From Limnochordaceae bacterium (lineage in GTDB: Bacteria; Bacillota; Limnochordia; Limnochordales; DUMU01): DNA of 64,000 nt. Within the stretch, counting starts at the first letter, position 1. Every line of letters begins with the position of its first letter. A model generated the notes under the pieces. It saw only the letters and a program-made list of their open reading frames with translations, had not been told where the DNA came from and searched no databases. The translations under genes were made by a program, and so were the position numbers. The stretch lies in the NCBI GenBank assembly GCA_014896305.1, contig JADBKQ010000003.1, forward strand, positions 62,001 to 126,000. Reading direction: 5' to 3'. Positions 53,720 to 63,041 of the stretch are shown here, in pieces.

Positions 53720-55069
53720 TCACGCTCCTCCCTGGCCAGCCCCCTCTGCTGCCGTCAGCTCCCGCCAGAGCATCCCCAGCGCGGTGGTGGCTGCCCGCTG
53801 CTGCACCTGCCCCCGGTCTCCCAGGAACTGGTGTCGCTCTACCCACTCCCCCGCCGGGCCCGCCAGGGCGATGTAGACCAGCCCCACCGGCTTTTCAGCT
53901 GAACCGCCGCCGGGCCCCGCGATTCCGGTGGTGGCCAGCGCCCAATCGACGCCGGCTCGCAGCCGTGCCCCCCGGGCCATCTGGCCAGCCACCTGCTGGC
54001 TGACCGCCCCGAAACGGGCCAGAGCCTCTTCTTCCACCCCCAGGCACTCGTGTTTGGCCTGGTTGCTGTAGGTGACCCAACCCCGTTCAAAATACGCGGA
54101 ACTGCCTGGCACGCTGGTCACGCGCCGGGCCAGCAAGCCGCCCGTACAACTCTCGGCCGTGGCCAAACGCTCGCCGCGGGCTGCCAGCAAGCGCCCGACC
54201 ACCTCTTCCAGGGTCTGCCCGTCGACGCCGTACAACCAGCGACCCAAACGCCGCCGCACCTCGGCTTCTACGGGTTGCAGGCGTGCCTTGGCCTCCCCTT
54301 CGTCGGAGGCCTGTACCGTCAGCCGTAACCGGCACTCCCCTTCCCCCGCATACGGAGCCAGGGTCGGATTCGTGCTCGCGGCCTCCAGGTCTTTTACCCT
54401 GTCTTCCATATCAGCTTCCCGAATGCCCACGAAGTGAAACACCCGGGAGTAGATCACCTGGCCGCCGCCGTGACGCCGCCGGGCCAGCCAGGCTGTCAGC
54501 CGGGGAACGACCTCCTCGGACCAGATCACTTCCATCTCCCGCGGTACGCCGGGCAGGCAGATGTACAGTGCCTCCCCCGTCTCCAGCCAGAGGCCGGGAG
54601 CCGTGCCTACCCGGTTGGTGAGCGCCTGGGCGCCAGCTGGCACTTGCGCCTGCCGACGCAGGCTGGCCGGCCCGTGAACCCCCGCGAACAGATGGCCCTG
54701 GATTTTCTCCCACACCTGCGGATCAAACTCCAGAGTGCGACCGGTCGCAGCCGCCAGCCCTTCCCGGGTCAAGTCATCCTGGGTTGGCCCCAGTCCCCCG
54801 GTCAACACTACCACCTGACTGCGTTCGACTGCCCACCGTATGGCTGCAACAATACGATCGATGTTGTCCCCGACCGTCTGGCGGTGCCGGTGAACCAGGC
54901 CCAATTGCGCCAGGGAGCGAGCCAGGTAGGCAGCGTTGGTGTCGACGATCTCCCCCAGCAATAGCTCGGTACCGACCGAAATGATCTCGGCTTCCACCTC
55001 CGTCGCCGCCGCTCGCCTGGACTCCCGCTGGTACAGCAGATGCTCGGTCTCTTGCGGTTCTTCGCCCAT
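53720..55069 (-). CDS. cinA: CinA family protein (competence/damage-inducible; NMN amidohydrolase)
   Basis: Two domains: an N-terminal molybdopterin-binding-like domain (EIISVGTELLLGEIVDTNAA, LTGGLGPTQDDLTREGLA) and a C-terminal nicotinamide-nucleotide amidase domain (ATAESCTGGLLARRVTSVPG, TGIAGPGGGSAEKPVGLVYI). About 449 residues. The ATG giving MGEEPQETEH was chosen; the conserved region starts at about residue 22. The gene usually lies next to recA in Bacillota; here a two-component and ccm block lies between them. Confidence 0.94.
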   Translation of the reverse strand: MGEEPQETEHLLYQRESRRAAATEVEAEIISVGTELLLGEIVDTNAAYLARSLAQLGLVHRHRQTVGDNIDRIVAAIRWAVERSQVVVLTGGLGPTQDDLTREGLAAATGRTLEFDPQVWEKIQGHLFAGVHGPASLRRQAQVPAGAQALTNRVGTAPGLWLETGEALYICLPGVPREMEVIWSEEVVPRLTAWLARRRHGGGQVIYSRVFHFVGIREADMEDRVKDLEAASTNPTLAPYAGEGECRLRLTVQASDEGEAKARLQPVEAEVRRRLGRWLYGVDGQTLEEVVGRLLAARGERLATAESCTGGLLARRVTSVPGSSAYFERGWVTYSNQAKHECLGVEEEALARFGAVSQQVAGQMARGARLRAGVDWALATTGIAGPGGGSAEKPVGLVYIALAGPAGEWVERHQFLGDRGQVQQRAATTALGMLWRELTAAEGAGQGGA

Positions 55070-55191
55070 AGCCCCACCCCCGTGTGGGATGCTGCTGCTC
55101 TCATGGTAGCACAACTGTTCGTCCTCAACCTGCTCGAGTCAGAGTATGACCGCCCCCTAGGAGGCCGCTTCCCACTCCGGCCCGGACCAGT

Positions 55192-56823
55192 CTAAGCCGA
55201 CAACGCCGCGGAACTGCGGTCTATCGAGCCCGGGGACTCCCCCTCCCCCGAGGTGCCGTGCTCCCGCTGCCAGCGATGCAGTCGGTCCCGGAACACCTCG
55301 CCGCTGATGCGTTCCTCCTCCAGCAACACCCCGGTCTGCTGCTGCAGGAAGGGAAGATATCCAGCGATCGTCTTGCGAACCTGCTCCTCCACCTGCTCCA
55401 GCACCTGGCTAATGGCGGCACTCAGGCGCTCCGCCGGAAGCAGCTCCTTGCTGACCAGTCCGAGCGGCGACATGCCGCCCCAGACGAGCTTCTTCGCGTA
55501 TTCGCTGGCCTGGTCGAAATCGCCAGCCGCCCCCGTGCTCCGTTCCCCGAGAAGAGCCTGTTCGGCGCAGCTTCCCCCCAGGCAGACTGCGATCTGGCCC
55601 TCCAGCTCCCGTCGAGTCCACAGATACTGGTCGTCTTGCGGGGCCTGCCGAGTGTACCCCAACGCCTGCCCCCGCGAGGTGATGGTGACGGCCGCCACGG
55701 AATCCGGGCGCACTAGCTCGCTGATCAGGGCATGTCCCAGCTCATGCACGGCGATGCGCCGCTTCTCCTGAGCACTCGGGCAACGGTCCAGCTTCTCGCC
55801 CATCATCACCTTCTCCATGGCTTCGAAGAAATCGGCCCGGCCAATCGAGGTCCGGCCTGCCCGCAAGGCGAAGATCGCCGCCTCGTTGACCACGCTCTCC
55901 AGGTGGGCGCCGGAGAACCCGAACGTCTCCCGGGCGATCTCCTCCAGATCGACATCCTGGTCCAGGGGTTTGCCCGCCGTGTGAATCTCCAAAATACGCA
56001 ACCGGCCGGCCCGATCCGGCAAGTCCACCCGCACGACCCGGTCGAAACGGCCTGGGCGGAGCAAGGCCTGGTCCAACAGGTCCGGCCGGTTCGTGGCTCC
56101 GATCACGAGCAGTCGCACGGAATCGTCCGTGCGAATGCCGTCCATCTCCACCAGCAGCTGGTTGAGCGTCTGATCATACTCCAAATGGCTGGTATGCCGG
56201 CCTCGCTGACCTCCCAGTACTTCCAACTCATCCAGGAAAATGATGGCGCTGGGCCGCTGGGCCTGGCGGGCCGCCTGCCGAGCCTCGGCAAAGATCTGCC
56301 GTACCCGCTGTGCACCCACCCCGGCATACATTTCCACGAATTCTGAACCGCTAGCTGCCAGGAAGACCGAGCGCGTATACGTAGCTGCCGCCTTGGCCAG
56401 CATGGTCTTGCCCGTGCCCGGCGGTCCCACCAAAAGAATGCCCTTGAGAGGACGAATGCCCAGATGGCGAGCGCGCTCGGACTCCTTGATAAACTCCAGG
56501 GCCTCTCTCAACTCTCGCTTGGCCGTCTCCTGGCCACCAATGCTCTCAAAGCGGACCAGGTTGGCCCCGCCTTCCACACCGGCAACCACTGAGAGCTGGA
56601 ATCGCCGCCGGCTTCCCAGGCCGGGCAAGAGGCCGGGGTTCATGGAGGCGAGCACGAATATCGCTCCGGCCAGCATCAGCCAGGGAAACAGGTTGACCCC
56701 CTGGAGAAAGGCAAAAGTCAGTAATGCCAGAGCCGCCCCCCACAGCAGTTCCGGAAGCGAGATGAACCACCTGGCCGGGCGCTTTTCCTTTTGTCGCTGC
56801 TCTTTCTCAGATACCTGTTGCAT
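55192..56823 (-). CDS. FtsH-like membrane AAA protease with minimal extracytoplasmic part
   Basis: An AAA ATPase with a zinc protease domain. Two membrane helices lie close together (about residues 22-41 and 44-60), leaving only a very short loop where FtsH has a 70-residue periplasmic domain. The AAA module has LLVGPPGTGKTMLAKAAATY, AIIFLDELEVLGGQ and the second region of homology ATNRPDLLDQALLRPGRFDR. The protease has HELGH in RIAVHELGHALISEL, followed by the conserved D in GAAGDFDQASEYAKK. 543 residues. The gene directly follows and overlaps a membrane-anchored partner gene, so the pair probably works together. Confidence 0.88.
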   Translation of the reverse strand: MQQVSEKEQRQKEKRPARWFISLPELLWGAALALLTFAFLQGVNLFPWLMLAGAIFVLASMNPGLLPGLGSRRRFQLSVVAGVEGGANLVRFESIGGQETAKRELREALEFIKESERARHLGIRPLKGILLVGPPGTGKTMLAKAAATYTRSVFLAASGSEFVEMYAGVGAQRVRQIFAEARQAARQAQRPSAIIFLDELEVLGGQRGRHTSHLEYDQTLNQLLVEMDGIRTDDSVRLLVIGATNRPDLLDQALLRPGRFDRVVRVDLPDRAGRLRILEIHTAGKPLDQDVDLEEIARETFGFSGAHLESVVNEAAIFALRAGRTSIGRADFFEAMEKVMMGEKLDRCPSAQEKRRIAVHELGHALISELVRPDSVAAVTITSRGQALGYTRQAPQDDQYLWTRRELEGQIAVCLGGSCAEQALLGERSTGAAGDFDQASEYAKKLVWGGMSPLGLVSKELLPAERLSAAISQVLEQVEEQVRKTIAGYLPFLQQQTGVLLEEERISGEVFRDRLHRWQREHGTSGEGESPGSIDRSSAALSA

Positions 56824-57422
56824 CAGGCTCCCCCCTCTGCCCGGGCGTCTCCCCCGGGTTCGGTCTGGTTCGTGGTGGCATCCAGCGAGCCGGTCACAGG
56901 GCTGGCCGCTGTCACCCGCCGTGACTCCACGGCGTAGAACCAGTGCTTGTCCTGCTGAAAGCGGACATAGACCGCCTGGCCGTCCACCCACACCCCCAGA
57001 TCCTGTGCTCCCTTCTGTTGGGCCACCCGGGCCAGCGCCTGGGGCAACTGGGAGAATCGCCCGGTCGCCAGGGCTTCCTGAATCCACAGTTGCATCTGCT
57101 GGTACGTCACGAGTAACGTAGAGTCGGCTGCCGGCTGAAGATGGATTTGAAAAACCCGCCCCCCCAGATATGAACCCACCACGTGTTGTATCTTTGCGTA
57201 TGTGAGAGGCAAGTTGAGCCCCGGCCCCAGCTGTATGTCCACGGACCAAGGGGAGCCCGGTACCACCTGGACCTGTTCTACCCCAGCTACCCGCTCTAAT
57301 TGGCGTTCCAAGGGACGAACCAAATTCTGTTGCATGTAGACGCGACTTCCCACCAGCGCCACGGCCAGCACCACCAGGAAGACGCCCGCCACTACCGGCA
57401 AGCGTACCCCTTTCCAAGACAC
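56823..57422 (-). CDS. Membrane-anchored protein of unknown function, partner of the FtsH-like protease
   Basis: A protein of about 199 residues with an N-terminal membrane helix (RLPVVAGVFLVVLAVALVGS) and a hydrophilic outside domain (LERVAGVEQVQVVPGSPWSV and further strands). The tail is acidic and threonine rich. No family was recognised. Its stop overlaps the start of the FtsH-like gene (TGATG), and the ATG begins MSWKGVRLPVVAG. Because that protease lacks its own extracytoplasmic domain, this protein may supply one or act as an adaptor. That is inference. Confidence 0.65.
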   Translation of the reverse strand: MSWKGVRLPVVAGVFLVVLAVALVGSRVYMQQNLVRPLERQLERVAGVEQVQVVPGSPWSVDIQLGPGLNLPLTYAKIQHVVGSYLGGRVFQIHLQPAADSTLLVTYQQMQLWIQEALATGRFSQLPQALARVAQQKGAQDLGVWVDGQAVYVRFQQDKHWFYAVESRRVTAASPVTGSLDATTNQTEPGGDARAEGGA

Positions 57423-57476
57423 CGGATCTCACCTCATCCCGCCATCGCCGCACACAAAGTCAAATAAGTCGATAAA

Positions 57477-57485
57477 ATTATAACA
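57477..57485 (-). promoter_or_regulatory. Extended -10 promoter upstream of the protease pair
   Basis: On the minus strand TGTTATAAT, an extended -10 with a perfect TATAAT, lies about 55 nt upstream of the membrane-partner start in an AT-rich patch. No good -35 was found 17 nt upstream. Confidence 0.45.
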
Positions 57486-57573
57486 CAATTGACGGCAAGG
57501 CTTCCTCCCCGCTCGCCCCCGCGTCTGGTAACAAGCTCCATTCCGAACGCCTCCGGCCAGTGCAGCGCAAGCC

Positions 57574-59004
57574 TTACACCGCCGGCTGGTTCGCCGGGGA
57601 CGGAAGCACGACCGCCTCCCAATCGTAAGGGCGGGCGGCTGTCAGGTGCGCCCGGACGAATTCCCCCGCTTTCAGTCCTTCTGCCTGCAACCAGACGTTA
57701 CCGTCGATCCCCGGGGCCTGTCCCTCCGTCCTTCCTGCAAAGAGGCGGCCGGACGCCGACCGCCGCCGGTGGGCCCGTTCCACCAAAACCAGGGTGTCTT
57801 GCCCTACGCGTTCCTGGTGACGGCGCAGACTGATCGCCTGCTGCACGCTCATGGCCTCCACCCGGCGGCGGCGTCTCTCGGCGGCGGGAATGGCGTCGGG
57901 GTACCGCGCCGCCGCCGTCCCTTCCTCCGGGGAGTATTCGAAGATCCCCACGTTGTCGAAGGCGTTCGCCCGGAGAAAACCGAGCAAACCCTGGAACTCC
58001 GCCTCCGTTTCGCCGGGGAAGCCGACGATGAACGAGCTGCGCAAGGTCACATCGGGGATCCGCCGCCGGATCCGCTCGATCAACGCTTCAATCTGAGCCC
58101 GGCTTCCTTGTCGATGCATCCGCGCCAGTACGCGATCTTCAGAATGCTGGAGGGGCAGGTCGATATAGTGGCAAAGGTGGGGAGAGTCTGCGATGACATC
58201 CAGCACCTCATCGGTCAGATGCGTCGGGTACGTGTAAAAGAGTCGAATCCAGACCAGCCCGTCGATCTGCGAGAGCTGGCGGAGCAGTTCGGCCAGACGG
58301 GGTTCGCCATAGAGATCCTGGCCGTAGGCGGTCGTGTCCTGGGCCACTACCAGCAACTCCTTCACGCCGCTGGCGGCCAGCTGCCGGGCCTCTCGCACCA
58401 CCGATTCCAGTGGGCGGCTCCGCAGCCGCCCGCGCAGCCGCAGAATGATACAAAAGCTGCAGCCGTGGTCACAGCCCTCTGCAATCTTGATATAGGCAGA
58501 AGGACCCGTAGTGGCCAGAATGCGTGGAAGCTCCTCCGTATACAGAAACGTGGGCCGGCGGGTGACCGACAGCGGTCGATCACCGGCCAGAGCGGCCTGC
58601 ACCAATTCGGTGACCCGAGGCACTTCGTTGACGCCGAAGATCCCGTCCACCTCGGGCAATTCCTGGCGCAACTCTTCGGCATACCGCTGAGCCAGGCAGC
58701 CTCCGATGAGGAGAGCCCGCAAGCGGCCCCTCTTCTTATACTGGGCCATCTCCAAAATCGTCCGGATCGACTCCTCCTTGGCCGGCCCAATGAACCCGCA
58801 GGTGTTCACAATGAGCACGTCCGCCTGCTGGGGCTGGTTGGTCAGGGTATAGCCCGCCCGGGCCAACAGGCCCAGCATGACCTCACTGTCCACGAGGTTT
58901 TTGGCGCAGCCCAGGGAGACGACGCCCACCCGCGGCGAGCCGGCGGCTGGCGTCAGAGTTGCAGGCTGGCAGGGAGCGGAATCAGGGGTGCGCTTTCCAG
59001 GCAT
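57574..59004 (-). CDS. rimO: Ribosomal protein S12 methylthiotransferase RimO
   Basis: Radical SAM enzyme that adds a methylthio group to Asp88 of ribosomal protein S12. The N-terminal UPF0004 domain has VVSLGCAKNLVDSEVMLG. The radical SAM cluster is CDHGCSFC, with the residues after it reading IILRLRG instead of AIPxxRG. A TRAM domain near the end (GIDGNVWLQAEGLKAGEFVR) binds RNA. 476 residues, with about 24 extra at the N-terminus. The ATG start follows GAAAGGACC. Confidence 0.93.
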   Translation of the reverse strand: MPGKRTPDSAPCQPATLTPAAGSPRVGVVSLGCAKNLVDSEVMLGLLARAGYTLTNQPQQADVLIVNTCGFIGPAKEESIRTILEMAQYKKRGRLRALLIGGCLAQRYAEELRQELPEVDGIFGVNEVPRVTELVQAALAGDRPLSVTRRPTFLYTEELPRILATTGPSAYIKIAEGCDHGCSFCIILRLRGRLRSRPLESVVREARQLAASGVKELLVVAQDTTAYGQDLYGEPRLAELLRQLSQIDGLVWIRLFYTYPTHLTDEVLDVIADSPHLCHYIDLPLQHSEDRVLARMHRQGSRAQIEALIERIRRRIPDVTLRSSFIVGFPGETEAEFQGLLGFLRANAFDNVGIFEYSPEEGTAAARYPDAIPAAERRRRRVEAMSVQQAISLRRHQERVGQDTLVLVERAHRRRSASGRLFAGRTEGQAPGIDGNVWLQAEGLKAGEFVRAHLTAARPYDWEAVVLPSPANQPAV

Positions 59005-59103
59005 GACAACTTGGGTCCTTTCGCGTATAATGGCCTCGCCCGATCTACTTAGGGATTTCCAAGTAGAAGGTGTGGCCGTTTAGGATGATACCGCGCCCGC
59101 GCG

Positions 59104-59144
59104 TTCCAGGCAAGCAGCCCCACGAGGGGTGGGGCTCTCTGGAA
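59104..59144. other. Hairpin in the divergent rimO-nuoA region
   Basis: Nested inverted repeats: outer TTCCAG / CTGGAA and inner AGCCCCAC / GTGGGGCT around a 5-nt loop. It lies between the two divergent genes and upstream of the nuo promoter. It may be an operator or part of a leader; no T-run follows in either direction. Confidence 0.4.
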
Positions 59145-59164
59145 GCGGTGGTCAGGGGGGACCG

Positions 59165-59194
59165 TTGACACTGTTCCTAAATAGCATTTATAAT
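59165..59194 (+). promoter_or_regulatory. Near-perfect sigma-A promoter of the nuo operon
   Basis: TTGACA and TATAAT, both perfect consensus hexamers, are separated by 18 nt in an AT-rich patch. Transcription would start near 59202, which leaves a 5' leader of about 120 nt before nuoA. Confidence 0.8.
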
Positions 59195-59324
59195 GATTCT
59201 TGATTGGCACTGGAGCAGGTTGCCAATCGGGGTTCCCTGAAATCGCGGTGCCATCCTTTCGATCCTGTTGCCCTGGTCGTCCTCGCGGGCCACGGAGGGC
59301 TGTCGCTGAACAGAGGGGGAAGGA

Positions 59325-59690
59325 GTGAAGCTGGTGCTCGCTGCGTATACCGACGTGGTCACTTTCCTGCTGGTGGCGGTCCTTTTCATCGCCGCTTCTC
59401 TGTTTTTGGGCGGGCTTCTCCGACCCCATCATCCGTATCCGGAAAAGCTCTCCCCTTATGAATGTGGGAAGGCCCCCATCGGGAGCGGACAAGTCCGGTT
59501 CAAGGTCCGGTACTACATCTTTGCTCTCGTGTTTCTGGTATTTGACGTGGAGGCGCTCTTCCTTTACGCCTGGGCTGTGATCCTGCGACAGGCAGGCTGG
59601 CCAGCGCTGTGGGAGGGCATCGCCTTCGTGGCGCTCCTGTTCGTCGGCTTGATCTATGCTTGGCGGAAGAAGGTGCTCAAGTGGGTGTAA
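59325..59690 (+). CDS. nuoA: NADH-quinone oxidoreductase subunit A
   Basis: Membrane subunit of complex I. Three helices, with the conserved motif [11 protein letters not shown] between helices 1 and 2 and [21 protein letters not shown] in helix 2. 121 residues. The GTG start follows AGGGGGAAGGA. It is the first gene of the operon, about 120 nt behind the promoter, and nuoB overlaps its end. Confidence 0.95.
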   Translation: MKLVLAAYTDVVTFLLVAVLFIAASLFLGGLLRPHHPYPEKLSPYECGKAPIGSGQVRFKVRYYIFALVFLVFDVEALFLYAWAVILRQAGWPALWEGIAFVALLFVGLIYAWRKKVLKWV

Positions 59691-60187
59691 GCCTGCAGCG
59701 TACGATGGCTCTCGACGAGACGCCACACATCCCGGGGTTGGTCACCACCAGCTTGCGCAAAGTCATCAATTGGAGTCGAAAGTCTTCCCTGTGGTATATG
59801 CTCTTCGGCATCGCTTGCTGCGCCATTGAAATGATGGCGACGGGAGCCTCCCGCTACGATTTCGATCGTTTCGGCATGATCTTTCGGGCCTCTCCCCGCC
59901 AGTCGGATCTCATGATCGTGGCCGGCACGGTCAACGAAAAGATGGCCGACGTGATTCAAACGTTGTACGCCCAAATGGCAGAGCCCCGCTATGTGCTGGC
60001 CATGGGAGCGTGCGCCGTCAACGGCGGACCCTATCATGACTCCTACAATGTGGTGAATGGCGTCGACCGCGTCGTGCCCACCGACATCTACGTGCCTGGT
60101 TGCCCACCGCGGCCTGAAGCTTTGCTCCACGCGGTCCTTCGTTTGCAAGAGCGCATCGCCCAGGAGGGGATCCGCCGCCCGGCGTGA
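59681..60187 (+). CDS. nuoB: NADH-quinone oxidoreductase subunit B
   Basis: Carries the N2 4Fe-4S cluster nearest the quinone site. Four cysteine ligands are visible: the adjacent pair in [10 protein letters not shown], one in [18 protein letters not shown] and one in [11 protein letters not shown]. 168 residues. A GTG start that overlaps the nuoA end by 10 nt has AAGAAGG eight nt upstream; an ATG 24 nt further gives a protein starting [10 protein letters not shown] and is also possible. Confidence 0.94.
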   Translation: MGVSLQRTMALDETPHIPGLVTTSLRKVINWSRKSSLWYMLFGIACCAIEMMATGASRYDFDRFGMIFRASPRQSDLMIVAGTVNEKMADVIQTLYAQMAEPRYVLAMGACAVNGGPYHDSYNVVNGVDRVVPTDIYVPGCPPRPEALLHAVLRLQERIAQEGIRRPA

Positions 60188-60199
60188 GGTCGCGCCAGG

Positions 60200-60751
60200 G
60201 TGGGGAGTGACCCGATCGAGTTGGATAAGGTCAAGGGGGAGATTCAAGTGCTGGTAGCCAGGCGCGCCGACGGCCCGGCGCTCACCTCCGGAGCACAAGC
60301 GATACGGGAGCAGTTCCCCGACCTCGAGGTCAGCATCCGGCCGGACCAATGGTTGGAGATGGCAGTAACCCCGGACCGCCTCCTGCCGGTGGCCCAGGTC
60401 TTGCGGGACCAGCTGGGATACACGTATTTGCTCTCTTTGACCGGAGTCGACTGGCAAGAAAAAGGCTTGCAGGTGGTTTATCATCTGCAAAACCTGGATA
60501 AGGGCCTCTTTTTGGTTCTTACTGTGGCGCTGCCGGCACAAGATCCCCACATTCCGTCAGTGACCCATTTGTGGCCCACCGCCAACTGGCAAGAACGGGA
60601 AGCATGGGATTTGGTCGGCATCTATTTTGACGGTCACCCCGATTTGCGCCGGATTTTGATGAAAGAAGGTTGGCCCGGTCATCCTCTGCGTAAGGATTAC
60701 AGGGATACCCGGCCACTCCGAGAGCGCTTGCCCAAAACAGAGCGAAGGTAA
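60200..60751 (+). CDS. nuoC: NADH-quinone oxidoreductase subunit C
   Basis: 30-kDa-type peripheral subunit. The conserved C-terminal region reads [29 protein letters not shown], the family signature. 183 residues, slightly short of the N-terminal extensions seen elsewhere. It is separate from nuoD; they are fused in E. coli. The GTG start is not strongly supported; a TTG 20 nt downstream is an alternative. Confidence 0.93.
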   Translation: MGSDPIELDKVKGEIQVLVARRADGPALTSGAQAIREQFPDLEVSIRPDQWLEMAVTPDRLLPVAQVLRDQLGYTYLLSLTGVDWQEKGLQVVYHLQNLDKGLFLVLTVALPAQDPHIPSVTHLWPTANWQEREAWDLVGIYFDGHPDLRRILMKEGWPGHPLRKDYRDTRPLRERLPKTERR

Positions 60752-60821
60752 GGTAGTAAGCTACATCGAGGACATCGATGCATGCCTATGGACGTGTATC
60801 GCGAGAAACGAGGTGCAGGTA

Positions 60822-61979
60822 ATGGCGTTGGATACCCATTCGGAGCGGCGAACCGAGACCCTGGAGATTCCAGGATCCGATCTTCCCCGCACCGAAGAGA
60901 TGATGGTGAACATGGGGCCGCAACACCCCAGTACCCATGGGGTTTTGCGCGCCGTGCTCACGTTGGATGGTGAACGCATTGTCGATGTCGACAGCGACGT
61001 AGGCTATCTGCACCGCTGCTTCGAGAAGATCTGCGAACAGCAGAATTACCCGCAGATCATCCCCTATACTGACCGGACCGATTATCTGGCTGGAATGACC
61101 AACGAGCTGGCGTTAGTACTTACCGTGGAAAAGGCGATCGGCCTGGAGGTTCCCCGGCGAGCCCAGTATATCCGTACTATCATGGCGGAACTGCAACGGA
61201 TCCATAGTCACCTTATCTGGTTTGGCACATTTGCCCTAGACATGGGGGCTACGACGCCCTTCCTTTATTCGTTTCGGGAACGGGAGACGATCTCCGACTT
61301 TTTCGAAGAGATCACCGGCGCCCGCATGATGTACAATTACATGCGCTATGGCGGGGTGCGCAATGATATCACAAGCGAGTGGGTGAAGAAAGTCCAGGCG
61401 TTTCTGAAGAGATTCCCGGAAAATCTCCAGGAGTATGATGACCTCTTTACCGGGAATCCCATCGTACACGCTCGCACCCAAGGAATCGGAAAGATCTCGG
61501 CGGAGCAAGCGATCGCCTATGGCGCCAGCGGGCCGGTGCTACGGGCGACTGGTGTCCCGTACGACATTCGCCGGGCCGACCCCTACCTGGTCTACGATGA
61601 ACTCCAGTTTGACATAGCCACCGCCTCGGAGGGCGATGTTTGGGCCCGCTATCAGGTGCGCATGCAGGAAATGCGCCAGAGCGTGCGCATGCTCGAGCAG
61701 CTGCTGGCGGGCGTTCCGGAAGGGGAAATCATGGGGAAAGCCCCCCGGATCATCAAGGTGCCGGCGGGTCATTATTACGGCCACGTTGATTCTCCCCGGG
61801 GCGAGGTGGGTTGCTACCTGGTGAGTACCGGCGAGCGGACGCCGTACCGTTTGCACTGGCGCTCTCCCTGCTTTGTTCACCTGCAGTTGTTACCTCTCAT
61901 GGCCAAAGGCCACCTGATGGCGGACATGGTCGCGATTATCGGAAGTATTGACATCGTCATGGGAGAGGTGGACCGCTGA
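60822..61979 (+). CDS. nuoD: NADH-quinone oxidoreductase subunit D
   Basis: 49-kDa-type subunit that shapes the quinone site. Typical residues are NMGPQHPSTHGVLR near the start, DVGYLHRCFEKICEQ, YTDRTDYLAGMTNELA, FLYSFRERETI, and GEVGCYLVSTGERTPYRLHW near the end. The Ni-binding cysteines of hydrogenases are absent, as expected. The ATG was preferred to an upstream GTG because GAGGTG is well spaced from it. 385 residues. Its stop overlaps the nuoH start (TGATG). Confidence 0.95.
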   Translation: MALDTHSERRTETLEIPGSDLPRTEEMMVNMGPQHPSTHGVLRAVLTLDGERIVDVDSDVGYLHRCFEKICEQQNYPQIIPYTDRTDYLAGMTNELALVLTVEKAIGLEVPRRAQYIRTIMAELQRIHSHLIWFGTFALDMGATTPFLYSFRERETISDFFEEITGARMMYNYMRYGGVRNDITSEWVKKVQAFLKRFPENLQEYDDLFTGNPIVHARTQGIGKISAEQAIAYGASGPVLRATGVPYDIRRADPYLVYDELQFDIATASEGDVWARYQVRMQEMRQSVRMLEQLLAGVPEGEIMGKAPRIIKVPAGHYYGHVDSPRGEVGCYLVSTGERTPYRLHWRSPCFVHLQLLPLMAKGHLMADMVAIIGSIDIVMGEVDR

Positions 61980-63004
61980 TGCTGGTCGACTGGGTAGCTT
62001 CGCTATATCAGAGCGTGCAGGCGACCTTCGTAGCTCACGGGTGGCCTCTATGGGTCCTGGCCGTGCTGACCGCCGTCTTGAAAGTGGCGGGCGTTCTCGT
62101 CTGGATTTTGCTCAACGTCCTTTTCTTGATTTGGCTGGAGCGCAAGATCAGCGGTCACGTCCAAAACCGTCCAGGGCCTGTCTATACCGGACGCTTCGGC
62201 CTCCTGCAAACGCTGGCCGACGCTCTGAAAGTGCTCCTCAAAGAGGACGTCATCCCGGCCGGAGCGGATCGCTGGGTTTTCGTCCTCGCCCCGCTGGTCG
62301 CTTTCGTTCCCTCGGTCATGATCTGGGTCGTCATTCCGTTCAGCCGGGGTGTGCAGGCGCAGGATCTCAACATTGGGATTCTGTACGTGGCTGCCCTGGC
62401 CAGTTTCACCGTCCCCTCGTTGCTCATGGCCGGCTGGTCATCCGACAACAAATGGTCGTTGATGGGCGCCTTGCGTTCGGCCGCCCAATTGATCAGTTAT
62501 GAGGTTCCCCTTATCCTGGCCGAGCTGGGCGTGGTGGTGCTCGCCGGCTCGTTGCGCCTGAGCGATATCATTGCGGCCCAGCAGCGTTCCGTCTGGTTCC
62601 TTTTTCTGCAGCCGGTCGGTTTCGTCGTGTACTTCATCGCGGCGCTGGCCGAGAGCAATCGGACGCCTTTCGATCTGCCCGAAGCAGAATCGGAGCTGGT
62701 CGCCGGGTTCAATACGGAGTACTCTGGCTTCCGCTGGTCGATCTTCTTCCTGACGGAGTATGCGAACCTGCTGGGGATGGCTTCCCTGGCGGCCACCCTC
62801 TTTCTGGGCGGCTGGAGCGGCCCGTTCCTGCCTCCCTTCGTTTGGTTCGTCATCAAGACGTATTTCTTCGTCTTCCTGGCCATGTGGATTCGCTGGACAT
62901 TGCCTAGGATCCGGGTAGACCAGTTGATGGACCTGGGTTGGAAGTTTCTGTTGCCTGTCGCTTTGGTCAACCTGGTCGTGACAGGTGTATTCGTGGTCCT
63001 GTAG
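61979..63004 (+). CDS. nuoH: NADH-quinone oxidoreductase subunit H
   Basis: Membrane subunit at the junction of the two arms, next to the quinone cavity. Eight or so helices, with LIWLERKISGHVQNRPGP, the ALAESNRTPFDLPEAESELVA loop of conserved acidic residues, and FNTEYSGFRWSIFFLTEYAN. 341 residues. It follows nuoD directly; nuoE, nuoF and nuoG, which often lie between nuoD and nuoH, are missing. Confidence 0.96.
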   Translation: MLVDWVASLYQSVQATFVAHGWPLWVLAVLTAVLKVAGVLVWILLNVLFLIWLERKISGHVQNRPGPVYTGRFGLLQTLADALKVLLKEDVIPAGADRWVFVLAPLVAFVPSVMIWVVIPFSRGVQAQDLNIGILYVAALASFTVPSLLMAGWSSDNKWSLMGALRSAAQLISYEVPLILAELGVVVLAGSLRLSDIIAAQQRSVWFLFLQPVGFVVYFIAALAESNRTPFDLPEAESELVAGFNTEYSGFRWSIFFLTEYANLLGMASLAATLFLGGWSGPFLPPFVWFVIKTYFFVFLAMWIRWTLPRIRVDQLMDLGWKFLLPVALVNLVVTGVFVVL

Positions 63005-63041
63005 TTCGTTGCCCTGCGCGGGTAGCGATGGGGGTGAGCCC

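Noticed and set aside
57646..59052. 468-codon open frame on the plus strand opposite rimO
   Set aside because: It mirrors rimO almost completely and shows no domain; shadow of a GC-rich gene.
59654..60550. 298-codon open frame on the minus strand opposite nuoB and nuoC
   Set aside because: Both nuo genes are clear and in operon; the opposite frame has no ribosome site or family match.
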